DNA of 64,000 nt, taken from the NCBI GenBank assembly GCA_018806985.1, contig JADANN010000420.1, positions 682,001-746,000 of the forward strand, given 5' to 3'. The position numbers were made by a program, and so were the translations under genes. Source of the DNA: Angiostrongylus vasorum (lineage: Eukaryota > Nematoda > Chromadorea > Rhabditida > Metastrongylidae). The stretch's first letter is position 1, and the number at the start of each line of letters is the position of its first letter. Below the pieces are notes generated by a model. The model saw only the letters and a list, made by a program, of their open reading frames with translations. It searched no databases and had not been told where the DNA came from. This document shows, piece after piece, positions 60,401-64,000 of the stretch.

Positions 60401-60634
60401 CGACAGCAACTCCTTCGATTCAGATTCAGCACGAGCCCATCCGTTCGGTGGAACAAAATATCGCTCACAAAACTTACACAAATATAAAGTTGATGTCCTA
60501 CTGATGTTCTCAGTGATATCGACTTTTGAGCGGATACAACCACTACACATATTGGCTGTATTGGGCTGAATTGGTAAACCACACTGACAACAGGCTATAA
60601 GGCCCACTGTGGTTTCCAAATGAAACTGCTCCAT
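57494..60634 (-). CDS. nmd-3: 60S ribosomal export protein NMD3
   Basis: NMD3 is the adaptor that loads the large ribosomal subunit onto the CRM1 exporter. Minus-strand exons, all phases consistent: 60634-60365, 60299-60159, 59685-59563, 59490-59359, 59286-59207, 59143-58906, 58828-58763, 58268-58101, 58031-57919, 57779-57722, 57652-57494; 515 codons, close to the usual ~500. Zinc-binding pairs: ACCQCG near residue 16, CSGC near 30, CKFC at 53 and LCDDC at 139. Conserved blocks: CFVWTEPHSKR, AEAKDFWRACVQVRQK, DPFNSLCTYKELSEF and THLGHLLNPGDLVLAFD. A basic RRVARRRWKLK segment (nuclear localisation) and a C-terminal LAEMLNDLVLEDS (export-type) are present. The start is the first ATG after an in-frame stop. 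Intron 59206-59144 begins GC. Intron 60158-59686 holds a SINE. Confidence 0.97.
58304..58372 (+). repeat. GA-rich microsatellite in nmd-3 intron
   Basis: AGAGAGAG/AGAAAGAAAG run within the 494-bp intron 58762-58269. Confidence 0.95.
59144..59206 (-). other. GC-AG intron of nmd-3, 63 bp
   Basis: The upstream exon ends ATCTGCAG, the intron starts GCCCGG and ends CCTTTCAG, and the downstream exon starts AGACAAC. Only this joint restores VEIVHIC-R-DNIVCMPKK, the conserved NMD3 sequence. No GT donor nearby gives an open frame. Confidence 0.8.
59788..60063 (-). mobile_element. SINE-A copy in nmd-3 intron
   Basis: Minus copy (same orientation as the gene) inside intron 60158-59686. Head complement GCGCCACACGCGTCCC at 60048-60063; tail GGATAAAGCTCTCGG at the left. 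Confidence 0.88.
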
Positions 60635-61006
60635 GCCAGAAGATAGCAAGTCCTAGGACATACCAATCAGAACATATGGCTGGAAAACTACTCACATGTC
60701 GTAAGGGAACAACGAAATATAATCACATTCAAACCAAGAAAAGGATTATTTCTCTTTATGCGGTTGGAGGACAAAAGAAGAAGACGTATCTTAGAACAAG
60801 ATATACAAAAAATGTATAAGAAATGTATAAAAAGTGTTAAAAATGTGGGAATCACGGCGGAGTACCGTGAGATTCTGTACCTTATAAGCCTACAGACGCG
60901 ATCGAACCTAATACACCAAAAACACCTGTTAAATTTCGATTGCAAGAAATGAATGCTCATACTTCACAATGTAGCTGCTTAATTAGTTAGACAACCAGAA
61001 GAATAA
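60635..61006. other. 5' flank of nmd-3; unassigned short frame
   Basis: An acceptor-like TCCTAG precedes the nmd-3 ATG by about 20 bases on the minus strand and could be a spliced-leader site. A plus frame 60758-60952 (KMYKKCIKSVKNVGITAEYR) looks protein-like but is unrecognised. Confidence 0.4.
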
Positions 61007-61283
61007 TAGAAACGGTAAAGCTCTCGGAGTTCATCGATCCATGTGGGATGTGCCATGCATTCGACTTCATTAAGCATAGTTAGAGGTGACTGAATGCATC
61101 TTTGGCCATTGCAATGACTGGCGGTGGCCTACGGATATATCCAGCCAGTGCTGCTATCCTCCCAGAAAAGTCTGGTACCGATCTGCCGACCTCGGAGGGA
61201 TGGAAGGCTTGGTGATCCAGGCATTCAAGGATCGATCTCATGTGCATTGCAAGGCCCTCCGACCACTGCGCAACACGTGACCT
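61007..61283 (-). mobile_element. SINE-A reference copy, 277 bp, 14-bp target duplication
   Basis: Flanked by an exact AACCAGAAGAATAA (60993-61006 and 61284-61297), proving retroposition and fixing the ends. The minus-oriented copy has a tRNA-like head (complement of GCGCAACACGTG). Confidence 0.9.
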
Positions 61284-61444
61284 AACCAGAAGAATAAAAG
61301 GAAAAAAGGAGAACTCGACCGCATATCCAACGTCTATTAAATCTATATCACAACAGAAGATCAAATCAAATTAAATCACAACGAAGAATATTGGAATAAT
61401 CCTCAGCATAACAGAAGCTCTAACAATCTTAACCTTTCTTTTAC

Positions 61445-61870
61445 TTACTGCCTACTCTTTTTGATGGCAAGGTATATTGCGAAATATAACTTCAACGAAG
61501 CTGAGATATTTGCAAAACTCTGGACCGCAGGTGCCTATGGTGGGGAACGAACGCTATTGTCCTTTCCGGGGAGTAACGCGTTCACCACCACACCATGCGG
61601 GTCCTTCGTTTCGCCTGTCTCTCAGCTAGTTCTATCGATCTTTTGCCATCAGCAATCATAAAGCATCACAAAGAAAACTGTGATTATAAGTATAGCCTCA
61701 GCTTAACTGGGTTCAATGCCGATTTGGGCTCCCCCACATCAATCCCGTTGACGGGTGATTGCTGATGGCAAGTGATCGATAGAACTAGCTGAGAGACAGG
61801 CGAAACGAAGGACCCGCATGGTGTGGTGGTGAACGCGTTATTCTCTGGAAAGGACAATAGCGCGTCTAGA
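61445..61870. mobile_element. Foldback element, family D, best copy
   Basis: The left arm (61480-61625: CTATTGTCCTTTCCGGGGAG, CGCGTTCACCACCACACCAT, CGGGTCCTTCGTTTCGCCTG, TCTCAGCTAGTTCTATCGAT) is repeated inverted at about 61775-61865. The outermost ~50 bases of the right arm are lost. It lies between nmd-3 and rps-8. Confidence 0.78.
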
Positions 61871-62413
61871 TTACTAGCAAGAATCTCAGAAAATCCAGAA
61901 CAGATTCTCCGGAGGATTCCCTAAACTAGTGGTACATGAAGCTAATGGATATCGATAAACACCATTTTTTTTGCAACTAAAAAACAGCGTCTATTCACGA
62001 CTTAAGCACTTTTTTTTATGGTAAATGAAGACAATGAAAAGTCCATGGGAAAGCAATGAACGGCAGTTTGGAGACTAGGCGAAGACAATTCATCCCCAGA
62101 GAACCCTAAGTCAGTGAACAACAGTAACGTAAAAAAAAATGAGATGAAAAAAGGTATGATGCATGACATGAAGAAGACAAGATGAAAAAAATGCGAGATG
62201 AAACCCAGATGACAAGGGGGGTATTGTAAATGACTGTCAACATTTCACGTCTATCAATATGTAGCATCCGTAGAATACTCACGTATCTCACCGTTTCCAC
62301 ACGCACGGCCTAAAATTTCTGTTTTGTGGGGCCATCTTCATCGAAGTTTTGACATGTATCTCTTTCTAAATTGTTTTTTGGGCCATTTATGTCGTTAGAA
62401 AAAGTTTTTTAGC
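61871..62413. promoter_or_regulatory. Upstream region of rps-8 with likely trans-splice acceptor
   Basis: No repeat family or ORF is recognised. The sequence GTTTTTTAGC ends one base before the rps-8 ATG (AG at 62411-62412), a typical spliced-leader acceptor position in nematodes. The stretch is the shared upstream region of the divergent nmd-3 and rps-8 pair, with transposons between. Confidence 0.5.
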
Positions 62414-63392
62414 ATGGGTATTTCACGCGACTCATGGCATAAACGTTATAAGACAGGTGCTACTCGCCCAGTTCCACATAAAAAGAGAAAGTACGAACTT
62501 GGTCGGCAACCGGCAAACACGAAGGTTCGTTCCTAGTCACTCACTCTTAGTGTTTACTCCGAAACATATATGCTCTCATATTAGTTACGTACAGATCGGA
62601 ACCAAAAGAGTTCGTGTCATTCGTGTTAGAGGGGGAAATACGAAACTTCGGGCTTTGCGTCTTGATGCCGGAAACTACTCGTGGGCTTCGGAACGTGGGT
62701 TTTATTTTATCTGGTCTTTCAATGTAACTAACTTTACTCCTAGTTTTTATGGGCATCCCAAAATTTTGCTGCTTTACATGACCATGTATCACTGCAAGAA
62801 CTTGAGTGAATTCAGAGACGACCCGTAAAACTCGTATAATTGACACTGTTTACAACTCAACAAATAACGAATTGGTTCGGACGAAGACACTTGTGAAAGG
62901 CACCGTTATCACTGTTGATGCTGCTCCTTTCCGACAGTGGTATGAAGCTCACTACGCTCTCCCACTTGCTAGGAAAAAGAATCAAAAGCTCTCTGAAGAA
63001 GACAACGCTATCATAAATAAAAAAGAGGTTGGTAACCATTCGATTGTTTTCTACACTTACTTACTTGATACTTGGATGAATCCCCTCTTGTACATCACAG
63101 CCCGACATCCAGGAACACTTCCCAGCCACAATGGGGCGGTAAACCGTTGGTAAGATTTCTCTATAGAGTAAAGAATTCAACTTTAAGGTCCGCGACCTGT
63201 CAGGCGAAGTATACTGAACGACAAAAAAGTGCTGCCGTTGATCCTCTTCTGTTGGAGCAGTTCGCAACTGGAAGACTTCTCGCTCGTATTGCATCCAGTC
63301 CTGGACAGGTCGGCCGCGCTGACGGTTACATCCTTGAGGGTAAAGAACTGGAGTTTTACCTTCGTAAGATAAGAGCAAAGAAAGCTAAGTAA
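62414..63392 (+). CDS. rps-8: 40S ribosomal protein S8 (eS8), with a short conserved block missing
   Basis: A small-subunit ribosomal protein. Exons 62414-62524, 62595-62694, 62816-63027 and 63204-63392 join in phase (0, 1, 0) to 203 residues. It begins [20 protein letters not shown], contains [45 protein letters not shown] and [20 protein letters not shown], and ends [20 protein letters not shown]...KIRAKKAK: unmistakable eS8. Across the exon 3/4 joint it reads NKKE-AKYTERQ. Known eS8 proteins have about five more residues there (a basic KKRS...KKY/E.. stretch). Intron 3 carries a family C fragment, so the insertion or an associated deletion may have removed the block. It has introns, so it is not a processed pseudogene, and no stop breaks it. 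Confidence 0.9.
63063..63152 (-). mobile_element. Family C fragment in rps-8 intron 3
   Basis: TACTTGATACTTGGAT (3' terminus) is fused directly to GAATCCCCTCTTGTACATCA and on to GCGGTAAACCGTTGG (5' terminus), so about 300 bp of the middle are gone. The 176-bp intron 63028-63203 is half made of this. Confidence 0.85.
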
Positions 63393-63827
63393 TCGCTAAA
63401 ATGTTTGCCAATTGTTTTTTGTTATACTGATAAATCTTTGTTGATTCAGTTATTACATTTCCTGAGGATCTGGTTTTGTAGAAAGCACACTTAAGCGTTT
63501 TATGCTCTTCCGATTTCATAAATTCCACTTATTCGTAGTTTACACCGTATCCTTGTGTTCTCGCCATGCTTCAAAAATTGTATGTGGGAGTTCACTGTTA
63601 GGTGCTGCAAAGAACAGATCCATCGTCCATCATCTATTCACTCCTATCTGCGAACATGTGTTGTGGTTTGATCCAATGAATTTTGTGACACCTAAATCAC
63701 TGGGGATAAAACATGTGTACCTTACACCTCGCATCCAGTTTGCATAAACTGTGGTCTCAAAAAATCATCAGGAAGATACGTTTATTGAGACATTAACGTT
63801 TATAAGGTAAAGAAACATATAACTAAC
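63393..63827. other. rps-8 3' flank, no further gene recognised
   Basis: GATAAATC at about 63430 may serve as a variant poly(A) signal. The plus frame 63502-63747 is unrecognised. Confidence 0.4.
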
Positions 63828-64000
63828 CATGATATTGGACTGAAATTATCAGCAGCGGTCCGCGGAATGTTGGTCATCTTCAAGTCGAGATCTACGACTT
63901 TCAACTCATATCGCTGTTCACAAGGATGTGGAAGCCGTCTGATGGTGTTGCGTTTCGTAAAAGTACTCGTGACGTGTAACAGTACAGAATCACGGTTGCA
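63828..64000 (-). CDS. Exon of an unidentified gene, cut by window edge
   Basis: Only one of three minus-strand frames is open across 173 bases, reading NRDSVLLHVTSTFTKR, RLPHPCEQRYELKVVD and MTNIPRTAADNFSPIS, and it ends at a strong donor (ATG|GTTAGT). The exon-like length, even composition and donor support coding. I do not recognise the family. Confidence 0.5.

Overview
The window looks like a piece of a parasitic nematode genome of the strongylid (hookworm-like) type. It is AT-rich and poor in genes. Its genes have short introns with nematode-style splice sites (TTTTCAG acceptors, introns often 57-77 bp). It is packed with RTE-clade non-LTR retrotransposons whose translated endonuclease and reverse transcriptase I recognise as the kind common in hookworm-type genomes. 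The species call is inference; the eukaryotic, nematode-like character is seen directly.

Three host genes can be assembled exon by exon, with all splice phases agreeing. (1) A complete nmd-3 orthologue (60S ribosome export adaptor) lies on the minus strand at 57494-60634: 11 exons and 515 codons. One intron begins GC rather than GT, and another intron carries a SINE. (2) A ribosomal protein eS8 gene (rps-8) lies on the plus strand at 62414-63392: 4 exons and 203 codons. It lacks a short conserved block exactly where an intron carries a transposon fragment. (3) A large NHL/beta-propeller protein gene lies on the minus strand, about 21.8-35.2 kb. Its small exons are spread over some 13.5 kb and its introns are filled with mariner, RTE, Penelope-like and miniature RTE copies. 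A fourth gene is entered by one exon at the right edge (63828-64000, minus).

Most of the rest is mobile DNA. 0-4.3 kb: two RTE copies of different subfamilies. 5-21 kb: tRNA-headed SINEs, foldback elements and Penelope-like (PLE) fragments, with no recognisable gene. 21-35 kb: the propeller gene with its inserts. 36-43 kb: SINEs, PLE ends, TA microsatellites and a tail-to-tail pair of miniature RTEs. 44-49.9 kb: one nearly full-length RTE split by four later insertions (PLE end, SINE, probable solo LTR, and a short PLE with inverted ends). 50-56.3 kb: SINEs and the most complete PLE, with the YIDD reverse-transcriptase motif and GIY-YIG region. 57-64 kb: the two ribosome-related genes and further repeats.

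The elements are connected. PLE ends carry hammerhead-ribozyme-like motifs, several with a complete core. The miniature family 'C' is the 5' leader of the RTE joined to its 3' tail. One tRNA-headed SINE family (SINE-B) also ends in an RTE-like 3' tail. This points to RTE machinery mobilising both non-autonomous families. No CRISPR, operon or prokaryotic feature is present.
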